From NCBI GenBank assembly GCA_022059125.1, contig JAEUWY010000006.1, positions 3,720,001-3,784,000 of the forward strand: a DNA stretch of 64,000 bases, given 5' to 3'. A program made the position numbers and the translations under genes. The notes below the pieces were generated by a model. The model ran no database searches and was not told where the DNA came from. It saw only the letters and a list, made by a program, of their open reading frames with translations. The DNA is from Corynespora cassiicola. Lineage: Eukaryota; Ascomycota; Dothideomycetes; Pleosporales; Corynesporascaceae. Below are positions 42,197 to 54,900 of this stretch, piece by piece; the stretch's first letter is position 1, and each line of letters opens with the position of its first letter.

Positions 42197-42787
42197 ATGG
42201 AGCCCACCACTCCCAACAAAGCACAAGCAGCTGATACCTCTGACACCCCTTCTGGCACCCCCTCAAAACCGCACCTCTCCCTCTCCATCTACAAAGGCAA
42301 CATCTTCGCCGCTCCCCCGCAAACCCTCCTCATCCACGCCTGCAACACCCAGGGCAGCTGGTCCGCCGGCATCGCCCTCGCCTTCAAGCAGCGCTACCCG
42401 GAAGCCTTCAAAATATACCGCGCCTACTGCACCCTCACCCACAACCCCTCCTCCAATCCCGTGCGCACCGGCACCTGCCTGCTCATCCCGCCCGCAGAGA
42501 GGGAGGGCAAGCCCAAGCACTGGATTGGCTGCCTCTTCACCAGCGCAAAGTATGGCAAACGCAAGGACCCGCCCGCCGTCATCGTCGCCAACACGGCCCC
42601 GGCCATGAAGGACTGCTTGAAGAAGGTCAAGCAGGTGGACGGGGCGGTGAGGGGGGTGCGTTTGTGCAAGATTAATTCTGCGAGGTTTCGCGTGCCGTGG
42701 GAGAGGACGCTGGAAGCCTTGGAGGGGATTGAGATTGAAGAGGGATGGTTTGGAAAGGCTGAGGTTTGGACGATTGACGAGGATTAG
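42197..42787 (+). CDS. poa1: Macrodomain protein, Poa1-type ADP-ribose-1''-phosphate phosphatase
   Basis: Single-exon gene of 196 residues. After a disordered Thr/Pro/Ser-rich start, a macrodomain begins LSLSIYKGNIFAAPPQTLLIHACNTQGSWSAGIALAFKQRYP. The HACN/GSW-GIA segment is the ADP-ribose-binding core of the Poa1 subgroup, and the end (KINSARFRVPWERTLEALE) again matches yeast Poa1. Such enzymes clear ADP-ribose-1''-phosphate made during tRNA splicing; that reaction is inferred from the family. CLFTSAKYGKRKDPP fits the subgroup too. The ATG lies in a good context (GACCATGG). Confidence 0.9.
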   Translation: MEPTTPNKAQAADTSDTPSGTPSKPHLSLSIYKGNIFAAPPQTLLIHACNTQGSWSAGIALAFKQRYPEAFKIYRAYCTLTHNPSSNPVRTGTCLLIPPAEREGKPKHWIGCLFTSAKYGKRKDPPAVIVANTAPAMKDCLKKVKQVDGAVRGVRLCKINSARFRVPWERTLEALEGIEIEEGWFGKAEVWTIDED

Positions 42788-43450
42788 GGCATGGCGGCTT
42801 CTTTTTCATGAATGATTCACGACTTGAGGCACGGTTTGGCTGGAGTTTGGCTGGAGTTTGGCTGAATCTTTGACTTTCTGGACCCTTGGATTTGGATTTC
42901 TACAGGATGTTCTACACGGATGGCTTTCGCTGGCCAGAACTCGGATCTTCTACCCAGCACTGCAAAACAGGAACATTACAGTGAATAGTTGATAATGTCT
43001 ATCTGAAATATACATTTCATGCATGTTCCTCAGATGCATGATGCTACGTTCACGATTTAAGTGGGGATTCAAATCCTCAGGGCTCTGTTTGCTCGTACAT
43101 TGGCCTGCCATTGCTCTCAAACCACTGTGCTGACCAATGTCGACGTCATTTTCTGTTGACCTCATACGACTCCAGGCAGCAAAGCAACTCCAAGCTTCCA
43201 CAGGCAGCGCACTGTACACCAACATGTATGCGGGATGTGGTACGGCGGGAACGATCTGCGGGGTTCCGGGGTACCAGGATGACGCTTCACGCGTGTAATT
43301 TGCCGCATTCGGACAGGAATGTTTGTCAGCGACCATGACCATGTAACGACGGCCATATATGAAGGCAACACGTCGGTGATATCTTATCAGTATCTTCACA
43401 CGAGTTTCCTCGCTACGGTCGAGTACATCTCTACTCAATCCACAATCCAA
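42788..43450. other. Intergenic region
   Basis: About 660 bp; near its start a tandem of TGGCTGGAGTTTGGC-like units (about 42838-42863) is visible. No gene supported. Confidence 0.5.
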
Positions 43451-44727
43451 ATGGTGACCTCGAGCTCACTCCAGTACGGCACTCTCCCATCAGCGGCCAA
43501 TGGAGATATCAAGCCGTTCAAGCTGCATATTGGAAAGGAAGCCGTGGAGAACCTGAAACAGCTCATAAAACTCTCGCCAGTGGCCAAAGAATGCTACGAG
43601 AATGAGGAGCATGGGGGCCTCAATCTCGGCGTTACGCGCAAATGGATCTTGGATGCGAAGAAGCAGTGGGAAACCGACTTTGACTGGTACACAATTATGA
43701 AGTTCTCACGAAATTTAGTACTTGCACACTAACGTACCACAGGAGAAAGCATGAGAGCTATATCAATTCGTTCCCCCAGTTCAAAACTCAAATCCAGGAC
43801 GACGATGGCCATGTATTCGACATCCACTTCACAGCCCTCTTTTCCCAGAAAGCCGACGCCATCCCCATAGTACTCTTCCATGGCTGGCCCGGCTCTTTCC
43901 TCGAATTTCTCCCCATGGTGGACCTCCTCCGCCAAAAGTACACCCCCTCAACCCTTCCCTACAACATTATCGTCCCCTCCCTCCCCGGATTCACCCTCTC
44001 CTCCGCCGCCCCAAAGACCAAACCCTGGGCTATGGAAGACACCACCCGAATTCTGCACAAGCTCACGCTTTCCTTGGGCTACCCATCCTACATTGTCCAA
44101 GGCGGCGACATCGGCGCAGGCATAGCCCGCATGGCCGCAGTCGCATACCCCGAATGCACCGCCGCCCACATCAACCACGCCTTCATGCCACCCCCCGCCT
44201 CCTGCGGCCCCATCCATCCCCTCGAACAGGCCGGACTTCAGCGCTACCATGACTTCGCCGACACGGGCACCGCCTACGGCCGCATGCACGGCACGCGGCC
44301 CTCCACCATCGGCATCGCCCTGTCCGCCTCCCCGCTCGCGCTCCTCGCCTGGATCGCAGACAAGTTCCTCGAGTGGAGCGACCCTGCGACCGCGCCGTCG
44401 GTGGACACCATCTTGGCGCATGTCAGCTTGTATTGGTTCACGAATTGCTTTCCCACGGCCATTTATACGTATAGGAGGGATTTTGTGGGAGAGAGGGAGG
44501 AGGGGTATTTGCATGGGATTGAGAGGCTGAGGATGGAGAAGCCGCTCGGGTATAGTTGGTACAAGTATGAGCTTGCGCCGGTGCCGACGGCGTGGGTTGA
44601 GAAGACCGGAAAGCTGGTGTGGAGTGCGAGGCATGAGAAGGGGGGGCATTTTGCGGCGTTGGAGAGGCCGGATGTGTTTTTGGAGGATTTGGAGGGGTTT
44701 GTTGGGGTAGTTCAGAATGGAGCTTAG
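43451..44727 (+). CDS. Epoxide hydrolase, microsomal-type alpha/beta hydrolase
   Basis: Opens epoxides to diols with water. Exons 43451-43686 and 43743-44727, joined by a 56-bp phase-2 intron (GTACAC donor, CTAAC branch, CACAG), give 406 residues. An epoxide-hydrolase N-terminal domain (KPFKLHIGKEAVENLKQLIKL ... WILDAKKQWETDFDWRKHESYIN) precedes the alpha/beta hydrolase core. HGWPGSF supplies the oxyanion region and GGDIGAGIA carries the nucleophilic Asp. The cap region follows, and the His lies in EKGGHFAALERPD. The tyrosine-bearing cap expected for this family may be SYKY/WYKYE. I see no N-terminal membrane anchor, so the protein could be soluble, as in many fungal members. The substrate is unknown. 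The ATG is the first that leaves the conserved N-terminus intact. Confidence 0.93.
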
Positions 44728-45491
44728 GTCATAAAAGAGGGTAGATTATCTAAGATTGATTTTGGGTATGATTAGCGGAGAGTATTAGCAGTTTATGAAG
44801 CATCGATAGTTGGTAGAATTGGTGTGAAGATCAGAGATAACATACAGTTTATATCAGAATATTTGTTTAGATTCATAATGGCGGAATGCACAATGATAGC
44901 TAAAGAGCACAATTATGGAAGACTTCAGGATAGTTTATATTCTAGGAATAGTATATGTGTTATATTGCAAGCGTTATCTTTCTTACCTTGAACATGACGC
45001 AGTTGCCTGTCTTAATACAGCTAACACGTAGATTACTTAGTAACAAGATAGAAAATGCAAATATAAACTTGACAGAATCTTATTTGAGCTCACAGAAAAG
45101 TGTTATATATACTTTTTTTTGTTCAAATAGGAAAGGTAGTTGCGGAGCAATTTTTGATACAAGTAAATGTACAAAGGTTGATCGAAACTGAACAGAAAAC
45201 ACAGCTTGACTTAAACAAGACAACCAGGATGGCATGTGTTGCCAAAATCAACCATAGAGCTAATTACCGAAGCATTATACAAGACCATCCTGCAAAGCAC
45301 CCCCCGTTTTTGTCATCAGTGCGTACATGCACCTCCACCTCCACACGTCTCCCTCATCCGCGCACGGACCAAGCGGACCCCCGAGGTGCACCCTGGAGCT
45401 TGTCGAACACAAGCTCCGTACCTGCATCCGATCTCCCTCCGTCTGCACACCTCACCTTCTCCTTCTCCACATTGCCGCTCACTGCCATGCC
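44728..45491. other. AT-rich intergenic region
   Basis: About 760 bp, distinctly AT-rich up to 45300, then GC-rich toward the chloride-channel start. The frame of the latter is open upstream to 45327 without a conserved start. No gene supported in the AT-rich part. Confidence 0.45.
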
Positions 45492-48149
45492 ATGAATCGG
45501 TCGTCGTCCTCGCAGTCGCGCCCTCGCCGCCCCGCCGTCCGCTCGTCATCGTTCGCGCCCTCGCTCCGCCGCCGCAACACCAGCGCCTCCTTCAACGAGA
45601 CGTCGCCCGATCCCGAGGCCGCGCAGGCCGCCCACACACAGCACGCCGTCGCCGAGGAGATTGCAGAGATCAAGCGCTATGAAGACTTTACCACCATAGA
45701 CTGGGTGCAGGACGCCGCCCGCGAGCAGCTCCGCCGCAAGGCACGGCGGAAAGAGCGCGCGGGGTTCGTGAATATTGGATTCCGCCGCAAGGTCGCAGAG
45801 GCGTACGATGCAGGCCAAGCGTGGATCGTGGTGACGCTCGTGGGCGCCGCCATCGGGCTCAACGCCGCGTTCCTGAACATCGTGACCGAGTGGCTGAGCG
45901 ACATCAAGCTGGGATACTGCTCCACGGCGTTTTACCTCAACGAGAGCTTCTGCTGCTGGGGCGCGGAGAGCGGCTGCGATGAGTGGAAGAGGTGGAGCGG
46001 CTTTGCGCCCATCAATTACGTGCTGTATGTCGGGTTTGCGGCCCTGTTCAGCCTCACGGCGGCCACGCTCGTCAAGTGCTTTGCCCCGTATGCGGCTGGT
46101 TCGGGAATCTCGGAGATGAAGTGCATCATCGCTGGCTTCGTAATGAAGGGGTTCCTTGGCGCGTGGACGTTGGTCATCAAGAGTATAGGACTGCCCCTGG
46201 CGATTGCGTCCGGTCTATCGGTCGGAAAGGAGGGCCCTAGTGTGCATTACGCCGTTTGCACGGGCAACGTGATATCGCGCTTCTTCGACAAGTACCGTCG
46301 GAATGCGGCCAAGACGAGGGAGATCCTCAGTGCAAGTGCAGCGGCCGGCGTGGGTGTCGCATTTGGAAGTCCCATCGGAGGCGTACTCTTCTCCCTCGAG
46401 GAGATGTCCAACTACTTTCCTCTGAAGACCATGTGGAGGAGTTACTTCTGCGCGTTGGTGGCGACCGCGGTGCTTGCGGCCATGAATCCCTTCCGAACCG
46501 GCCAGCTTGTCATGTTCCAGGTCAAGTATGACCGATCGTGGCACTTTTTTGAAATCTTGTTCTACCTCATCATCGGAGCATTTGGCGGTCTCTACGGTGC
46601 TTTCGTCATCAAGTGGAACTTGAAGGTGCAGGCCTTTAGGAAGAAGTACTTGGCTAATTACCAGATTATTGAGGCGGTTACGTTAGCTGTGTTGACAGCT
46701 GTCATCTGCTATCCCAACATGTTCCTGAGGATCGACATGACTGAGAGCATGGAGATTCTCTTCATGGAGTGCGAAGGTGATCACGATTACGACGAGTTGT
46801 GCGAGTGAGTACGCTGATGTCTAATTACTGTCTTGATACTGATGACCACAGACGCGAAAACCGATGGCATATGATCATGTCTCTTGCTATTGCGACGATC
46901 TTGCGTACCCTACTTGTCATCATATCATTCGGATGCAAAGTTCCTGCTGGCATCTTCGTGCCCTCGATGGCAATTGGTGCCTCGTTTGGTAGGATGGTGG
47001 GCATCTTCGTGCAGTCCATCCACGAGGCTTTCCCCAACTCGGCCTTCTTTGCTGCATGCGAGCCAGATGGACCCTGTATCACGCCCGGCACGTATGCTTT
47101 TCTCGGAGCGGCGGCTGCGCTTAGCGGTATCATGCACATCACGGTGTCAGTCGTGGTCATCATGTTTGAGATCACCGGCGCATTGACGTACATTCTCCCT
47201 ACCATGGTACGTTGGCAGACCCTAATGTGCAAACCCCTGCTAATTCCCATAGATCGTCGTGGGTGTCACAAAAGCCGTGGGCGAGCGCTTTGGCCACGGG
47301 GGTATTGCTGATCGGATGATCTGGTTCAACGGCTTTCCATTCCTCGACAACAAGGAGGAGCACACGTTTGGCGTGCCCGTGTCACAGGTCATGGCCTCGC
47401 AGGTGGTCTCTCTCCCGACATCAGGGCTGGAGCTGAGGCAACTCGAGCGCATCATGAACGAGAACCAGTACCAGGGCTATCCGATTGTCGAGGATGCCAA
47501 CTCCAAGACGCTGATCGGCTACATTGGCCGCACCGAGTTGCGCTATGCCATTGACCGCGCGAAGAGGGACCAGATGGCACCAGACCATGCCAAGTGCTTC
47601 TTCACTTCGTCCAGCACTACTACGGACGCCAGGACACCGTCGACGTTGATGCCCTCGGTCACGTTCGACACCATGTCTGCTACGAGTGCGCAGCTGCACG
47701 TCGACCTTTCGAAATTCATCGACCCCACGCCGCTCACTGTGCACCCGCGCCTCCCGCTCGAGACGGTCATGGAGCTCTTCAAGAAGATGGGCCCGCGTGT
47801 CATTCTCATCGAATATCGGGGTCGGCTCACGGGGCTGGTGACGGTCAAGGACTGCCTGAAATATCAGTTCAAAGTGGAAGCGCACGAGAACCCCGGGGCG
47901 GGGGCGGGCAGTGCGGGGGATGAAGAGCGACAAGAGAGGATCTGGCGCGTCATGTGGGCGACGGGCCTGTGGGTGGATAGCAAGCTCAATGCGCTGAGGC
48001 GCAAGATGGGCATGGGGGGCAGGGGAGACATCAGACTCAGCAGCCCGGTCCTGGAGCGGAGAAGTGAGAGGGCCCGGGACGAGGACAGGGACGGGATAGA
48101 AAGCGCCGACTTGGAGCTGGAGGACAGGGGCCGGAGTAGTGCGAGATAG
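45492..48149 (+). CDS. CLC chloride channel/transporter with two CBS domains, Gef1-like
   Basis: Intracellular CLC protein, likely in Golgi/endosome membranes, moving chloride (often in exchange for protons) and supporting organelle acidification. Exons 45492-46804, 46852-47206 and 47253-48149, with 47- and 46-bp introns, give 854 residues. After a Ser/Arg-rich cytosolic start, hydrophobic helices carry the selectivity motifs [16 protein letters not shown] (with the gating Glu) and [23 protein letters not shown] is also characteristic. The C-terminal half holds two CBS domains (near [15 protein letters not shown] and [24 protein letters not shown]). The gating Glu in GKEGP is typical of exchangers as well as channels. 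It closely follows the layout of yeast Gef1. The ATG at 45492 overlaps a preceding short ATG-TGA (45487), which could reduce its translation. Confidence 0.95.
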
Positions 48150-48272
48150 TCTTTTTTTTTTTTCTTGTTGCTGGCTGCGTGCATCAAGCGGTCATGAATT
48201 CATGGATGGATCACGGACGTGGTGTAGCAGGGCCTTGCATAGGGCTACGCGCAAGGCACAGTGAACCGGCTA

Positions 48273-48299
48273 GGCTTGCATGGCTTGCATGGCTTGCAT
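48273..48299 (+). repeat. Three tandem copies of a 9-mer
   Basis: GGCTTGCAT repeated three times without mismatch, in the upstream region of the dynein gene. Confidence 0.9.
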
Positions 48300-48467
48300 A
48301 GCTGCAGGTGAGGGCTAGGGTAGGCCTCATCCCTGGGCCTGCCACGTCTCAAAATGTGGAGCCGAGATTGGCTGCGTCACGTGAGCCACCCACCCCCGGC
48401 CGCGCCTGGCAGCCCCCTCTGAAAGGCCCTTTATGCGGTGGATGCGGCGTCGCGCCGGGGCTTCTTG

Positions 48468-48475
48468 TATAAAAG
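48468..48475 (+). promoter_or_regulatory. TATA-like element upstream of dynein gene
   Basis: TATAAAAG lies about 465 bp before the dynein ATG, in a GC-rich setting. If used, it would give a leader of roughly 430 bases. Function not shown. Confidence 0.35.
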
Positions 48476-48940
48476 ACGTGTCCCCACAGGCTCCCCAGAC
48501 GCCCTCCGCCAGAGACGAGCAGCAGCAGTCGCTGGCGAGTACATAGCAGTAAAAGCAGCTCCAGCCCACCCCGGACCGTCGCCGTTGCTCGAGGGCGATC
48601 GGAGCGTTTCTGGGCCAATCAGAGCGCGAGAAAGGCCGTTCCCCTGCGGCTGGTCCAAACGGCTAGATAGGTAGGAGATTTGGTCGAGCGTGGTGCACGG
48701 CCGACGCGTAGGGACCCTAGTGAACTTTTGGTCCACGCATACCGTCAACACCACCGCCGCCAGACATCCACCACCCACCACCACCTCCTTCTCGGCCCCT
48801 CGAGCACACCGGGTGACGCTGCCTCCCTCCCCCCACCGCCTCCACCGACGCCGCTCACCTGCTCCGTCGCCCGCTCCCCCCCCACCGGCCGCGACCAGAA
48901 ACACATGTCTCCCCCCCGAAGTCTCCGCTAGATCAACACC

Positions 48941-51900
48941 ATGGAGGGACCGCTGGCCCCAGGGGCGGCCAACGGCAGCATCCGCACACCCAGCCCAACG
49001 CCGCCCGCAATCGACCCCCAGATCATCGTCGACTATCTCGAGAAGGTGCTCGATGTCAACCTCGGTGCCTCGGAGCAAGACCTCCGCGCGCCGGGCAGTC
49101 TGCTGTCGCCGGCCAAGCTCCACGACACGCTGCAGCGCTGCACTCGCTTCACCCAGGAGTCGCAGACGGTGCTGTACGTCGTCAAGGACCGCGCCGACGA
49201 TGCCCACGTCGTCGACGCCAATGGCCTGGACGTCCCCAACGGCAAGCCGCCCCCCCGATGGCCACGCTCGTGATCCCCTACTGACAGCTCCCGCAGGCGT
49301 CGCCCAGCACTATACCTACACGCTATCGTCCGAACTTGCAGCCTCCCCTACCTGCGCTGCCTTCGTCGTCATTTTGAAACGCCCGATACCCATAGATCCT
49401 GCGATACCCCTCAGCGCCCAGGTGCAGATATCCACCCTGCCCGGCTACACCATTTCCTCTAATTCTGCGTCGCAAGACGCCTCGCCCTACGAGACTTTAC
49501 ATTCGATAATCCAGTTGGCCTTTGAGCCGTATTTTGATGTCTTTACAAAGGGCCAGCGCAGCCTGGCCGGCAACTATTCCAAGGGTGACAATGATGCCCG
49601 CACCGGCATCTCGGCCGCGAAGAAGAAGATGGCCGAGCTGGGCCTGAGCCTCCAGCACCTGCAGCAGAACGTCGAGATCCCAGAGCTACTGCTGCCCTTG
49701 CATCCCGTCATCCAGAACGCCCTGGACGCTGCCGAGGAGCGCAACGTGAGACCCTCGCCCGACCTGCTCCCCGCCGCCGTACAGACCGACAGCAGCTTCC
49801 TGAACGGCCTCCAGTCGACTGTCAACGGGTGGATCAAGTCAATCCAGAACATCACCAAGACGTCGCGCGACGCTCACACGGGCACCGCCACGCAGGAGAT
49901 CAACTTCTGGCTGTCCATGGAGTCGCGTCTGGAGGACATCGAGGCCCAGCTCAGCAGCCCCGGCGTGAAGCTGACCCTCGATGTGCTCAAGAACGCGAAG
50001 CGTTTCCAGGCCACCGTCAGTTTCAGTGCCGACACGGGTCTGAAGGAGACGACAGACCTGGTCCAAAAGTACAACCAGCTGATGCGCGACTTTCCCCTCG
50101 ACGAGCTGCTGTCGGCTACGTCGCTGCAGAAAGTGCAGGAGGCGATCCAACAAATCTTCAGCCACATGAACAAGAAGCTCCGCATCTGCCCTTATCCTGT
50201 CCGCCGAGCCCTGCCCTTGGTTGAGGCCATCTCAGCCGATCTGGATCTCCAGCTGCACAAGCTGCTCAGCGGCCGCACTCTGATGCACATGGACTACCCC
50301 GAGTTCCAGGCCATCATGGACGTCGCCGAGAGCATCTGGCGGACCTGGGAGGAGAACGTCAAGGAGTTCACCAACGTCGCTCGTGAGGTCACGAGGCGCA
50401 GGAACGAGAAGTTCATCCCCATCAAGATTGCCGCCCGCCACAAGGAGACAGAAGAGCGCCTCAAGTACATTACCACGTTCCGCAAGAACCACGAGCAGCT
50501 GCAGCGCACCATCGTGAACGTGCTCGGGTCGCAAACTTCCCTCTCTTCTCTGTCCGATGGCACGCAGTCCAAGGAGGCAGTCATTGTAGAGGAGATTGGC
50601 GACGTCGACGCTGTCGATGAGGTTGCGCAGGCCTATGCCGTCCTCAAGGATGTTGATGTGCTGGATGTTACTCCGGAAGGTACGCGACTGTTCGAGCAGG
50701 CTGAGCAGAAGTACAACGACCGAACGTCTCGTGTTGAAAACTCCATCATTGCGCGGTTACGCGATCGCCTCGGTACCGCCAAAACCGCCAGCGAGATGTT
50801 CCGCGTCTTCTCCAAGTTCAACCCTCTCTTTGTGCGACCAAAGATTAGGGGCGCCATCTCGGAGTACCAAACGCAGCTCATCGAGAATGTCAAGCAGGAC
50901 ATTTCGGCTCTCCACGAGCGTTTCAAGCGCCAGTATGGAAACTCCGAGGCCCATGCCATGGCTCAGCTTCGCGACTTCCCCCCTGTATCGGGTGCTGTCA
51001 TTTGGGCGCGACAGATTGAGACGCAACTCGAGAACTACATGGGCAAGGTCGAGGACATTCTTGGAAAGGACTGGGCGTTGCACTCGGAGGGCCAGAAGCT
51101 TCAGGCTGAGAGCAGCATGTTCAAGAAGAAGCTTGATACCCGTCCCATCTTTGAGTCCTGGCTGCAGGAGGTTGCGCGAAGGAAACTGTCCATTTCCGGA
51201 CGCCTCTTCGTCATCTCGAAGAATCGAGCGGCGGGTAATATCCTCGAACTGAATGTCAACTTTGATGCTCAAGTCATCGCTCTCTTCAAGGAAGTCCGCA
51301 ACCTGACCTGGCGTGGTTATCAAGTGCCACACGGTATCAACAACATCTCCAAGGAGGCCAAGCGTGTGTATCCGTATGCCGTTAGCTTGATGGAGAGCGT
51401 GCGTACCTACACTCAGACTGTGCGGTCTATTTCTGAGATGGCTGGTGTCTCGCTCCTGTTGAATGGTTACTTGAACGATGTCCAGGGTCTCGTCAACAAG
51501 GGTGTTCCGCTCAAGTGGGAGTCCTTTGTCCACGCCTACGACCTGCATATCCGGCAATCTACTTTCCCTACTGGTGCTTCTGGAACGGCCCGTAGCGAGA
51601 GCAAGCACGTCCAGTTCGTCCGCGAGTTTGCTGCTGCCACCTCCCTACTGCAGAACAAGGTTGCTACGCTTGTGACTATCAATGCTACGGTTGAGAAGGC
51701 CCTCAAGGATCTGGAGACTTGTCCCTACAACACCGAGGCATTCCGTCAGAATCTCGAGATTATTCAGCGTTCGGTCGACCAACTTAATCTCGAGAACTAT
51801 TCAAACTTGGCGTCCTGGGTCGCAGGCATGAACGCGCGCATCGAGTCTATCCTTCTGGTCCGACTCACGCGCGCCATCTCGCAATGGATCGAAGTTTTTG

Positions 51901-54900
51901 CCAACGCCGACGATGACGAGGATGAACGTCGACCTGTGAGCCAGCCCGCGTCGACAGAAGCAGCCGACGTGAAGCCCACCTTGTCGAAGCTTACGCTTGA
52001 GATTACCATGCGCAACCAGGTCATTTACCTTAGCCCACCTATCGAGTATGCTCGCGCCAGCTGGCTTGAGCAGCTCCAGCAGTGGCTGGCTATCATCTGC
52101 ACCCTCCAGAAGATCAAGGCTTCACGATACGAGATGCGCCTAGAGGCCACCGATGACGCCTCTAGCAACCAGTTTGCCGACCTGCCCAGCCTGTGCACCG
52201 ACTCATTGATGGAAGTGTATGGTGCTGTGGAAGGGAAGTTGCGCGACATCTCGGCCTACATTGACGAATGGCTCCAATTCCAGTCGCTGTGGGATCTTCA
52301 ATCCGAGCATGTTTACGACATCTTGGGCGAAGATCTCTCACGGTGGTTGCAGCTGCTACAAGAAATCCGCAAGACTCGTGCCACATTTGACAACTCCGAT
52401 GTCAGCCGCCGCTTTGGCTACGTTACTGTCGACTACGAACAGGTGCAGGTCAAGGTCAATGCCAAGTACGACCAATGGCAGCAGGAGATTCTCGGCAAGT
52501 TTGCCAATAGGTTGGGTCAGCGCACTGCTGAGGTTTACGGCCAGCTTGAGAGGGCGCGCAAGGATCTAGAGAGCCAGACGCTCGAGGCTTCTTCTACAGC
52601 ACAGGCCGTCTCGTTTATCACGACCGTGCAGCAGTGTAGGAGAAAAGTACAAGAGTGGGAGCCCGAGATTGAGGTTTTCCGACAGGGACACGCTGCTCTG
52701 CTGCGACAACGCTACCAGTTCTCGTCTGATTGGGTGCACATGGAGCAGGTCGATCATGAATGGCAGACTCTCAATGAGGTCTTGGAGAGGAAGACCAAGA
52801 TTGCCAATGATCAGGCCGATGGTCTCCGTGCTAAGATCATTGCCGAGGACAAGGTTGTCAACCAAAAGATTGTGGACATCACAGCGGAATGGGCTGAGGA
52901 GAAGCCCGTGGCTGGCAACATTCCTCCCTCAGAAGCATCGACAACCCTCGCCAAGTTTGACCAGAAACTCAATCAACTGCGCACCGAGTCGGAGAACATC
53001 TCGAAGGCTAAGGAAGCTCTTGGTCTACCTCCCTCGCCCGAGAATGCGCTCACAGCCCTCCTGGAGGAAGTGCAGGACTTCAAGTCAGTCTGGGCATCGC
53101 TTGCTACCATATGGAACAGCATCGACGAGCTCCGGGAGACGCTGTGGAACAGTATTCAACCCCGCAAACTGCGACAAAATCTCGACAATTTGCTCAAGAT
53201 GACCAAGGATATGCCAAGCCGAATGCGACAATACCAGGCATTCGAGTATGTCCAGAATACTCTCAAGCAACTGCTCAAGGAGAATGCAATCCTAGGAGAA
53301 TTGAGGTCAGACGCCGTGCGCGAGCGACATTGGGTCAAGATCTTCAAGTCGTTGAAGCCTCAGAAGCGTTACTCGGCCATCTCCATGACCCTGGGAGACG
53401 TTTGGGACCTGAAACTTGGGCCTAGCGAGAAGGTCATTCGCGATGTCATTACTCAAGCTCAGGGAGAGATGGCTCTTGAAGAGTTCTTGAAGCAGGTTCG
53501 CGAGACGTGGCAGAACTATGCGCTTGAGCTTGTCAACTACCAAAACAAGTGCCGCCTCATCCGTGGCTGGGACGACCTGTTTGCCAAGTGCAGTGAGAAC
53601 TTGAACTCGCTGCAGGCCATGAGGCATTCGCCCTACTACAAGGAGTTCGAGGAAGAGGCCTCCGGCTGGGAAGAGAAGCTCAACCGTGTCCACGTCCTTT
53701 TCGATGTGTGGATCGATGTCCAACGTCAATGGGTCTATCTCGAGGGTGTCTTTACTGGCAATGCTGACATCAAACACCTTCTTCCCATGGAATCATCGCG
53801 TTTCCAAAACATCAACTCGGAGTTCTTGTCTGTCATGAAGAAGGTTTCTCGCCAGCCTTTTGTCCTCGAAGTGCTCAACATCTCCGGCGTGCAAAAGTCC
53901 CTTGAGCGTCTTGCTGAACTTCTTAACAAGATCCAGAAGGCTCTTGGAGAGTACCTCGAGCGCGAGCGTGTTTCGTTCCCTCGCTTTTACTTCGTTGGTG
54001 ACGAGGATCTTCTTGAAATCATTGGCAACAGCAATGACACCCTTCGCATCGCCAAGCACCTCCGGAAAATGTTTGCTGGTCTCTCTGGCTTGATCACCGA
54101 CGAGGATGGCGTTATAACTGGCTTCACGTCCAAAGAGGGCGAGGAGGTCATCCTCCGCAAGGAGATTTCCCTTGTCAAGACCCCCAGGATCAACGAGTGG
54201 CTTGGTGCTCTTGAGCTCAACATGAAGACCACGCTCGCTGAGTTGACTTTCGAGGCCTACCAAGAGTATGAAGAGTTGAGCGCTGCTGACTCAATGGATG
54301 CCGAAGCTTTCAATGCATACATTGCCAAGTACCCTGCTCAGGTTGTTGTTCTTGGAACTCAGATTGCCTGGTCCCATACTGTGGAAAAGGCACTGGCCGA
54401 GGGAGGCTCCACTCTGCCCAGACTGTATGAGAAGCAGGTCAACGTACTCAAGACGCTTGCTACGTCTGTGCTGGGCGACCTTGAGCCTATCCAGCGTAGG
54501 AAGTGCGAGCATCTGATCACCGAGTTTGTCCACCAGCGAGACGTCATCCAGCGTCTCCAGCAGGCTGACGCGACATCGCCAACTCACCATGCCTGGCTGC
54601 TTTCCATGCGCTACATGTATGAGCCGTCACACGACCTACTACAGCGACTCAAGATCAAGATGGCCAACGCTGTTCTCGACTACGGCTTCGAGTATCTAGG
54701 CGTAGCAGAGCGCCTCGTCCGAACGCCTCTTACGGATCGCTGTTTCCTCACTCTCACCCAAGCCTTGTGCCAGCGACTGGGAGGTTCGCCTTATGGACCT
54801 GCTGGTACCGGTAAGACAGAGTCCGTCAAGGCCTTGGGTGTTCAGCTTGGTCGATTCACGCTCGTCTTCTGCTGTGACGACACGTTTGATTTCCAGGCCA

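Larger units (their letters stand above)
48150..48940. promoter_or_regulatory. Intergenic/promoter region of dynein heavy chain
   Basis: About 790 bp between the chloride-channel stop and the dynein start. It holds a T-run just after 48149, a tandem of three GGCTTGCAT units (48273-48299) and a TATA-like TATAAAAG at 48468-48475. Leader sequence with many CCACC units follows. Confidence 0.5.
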
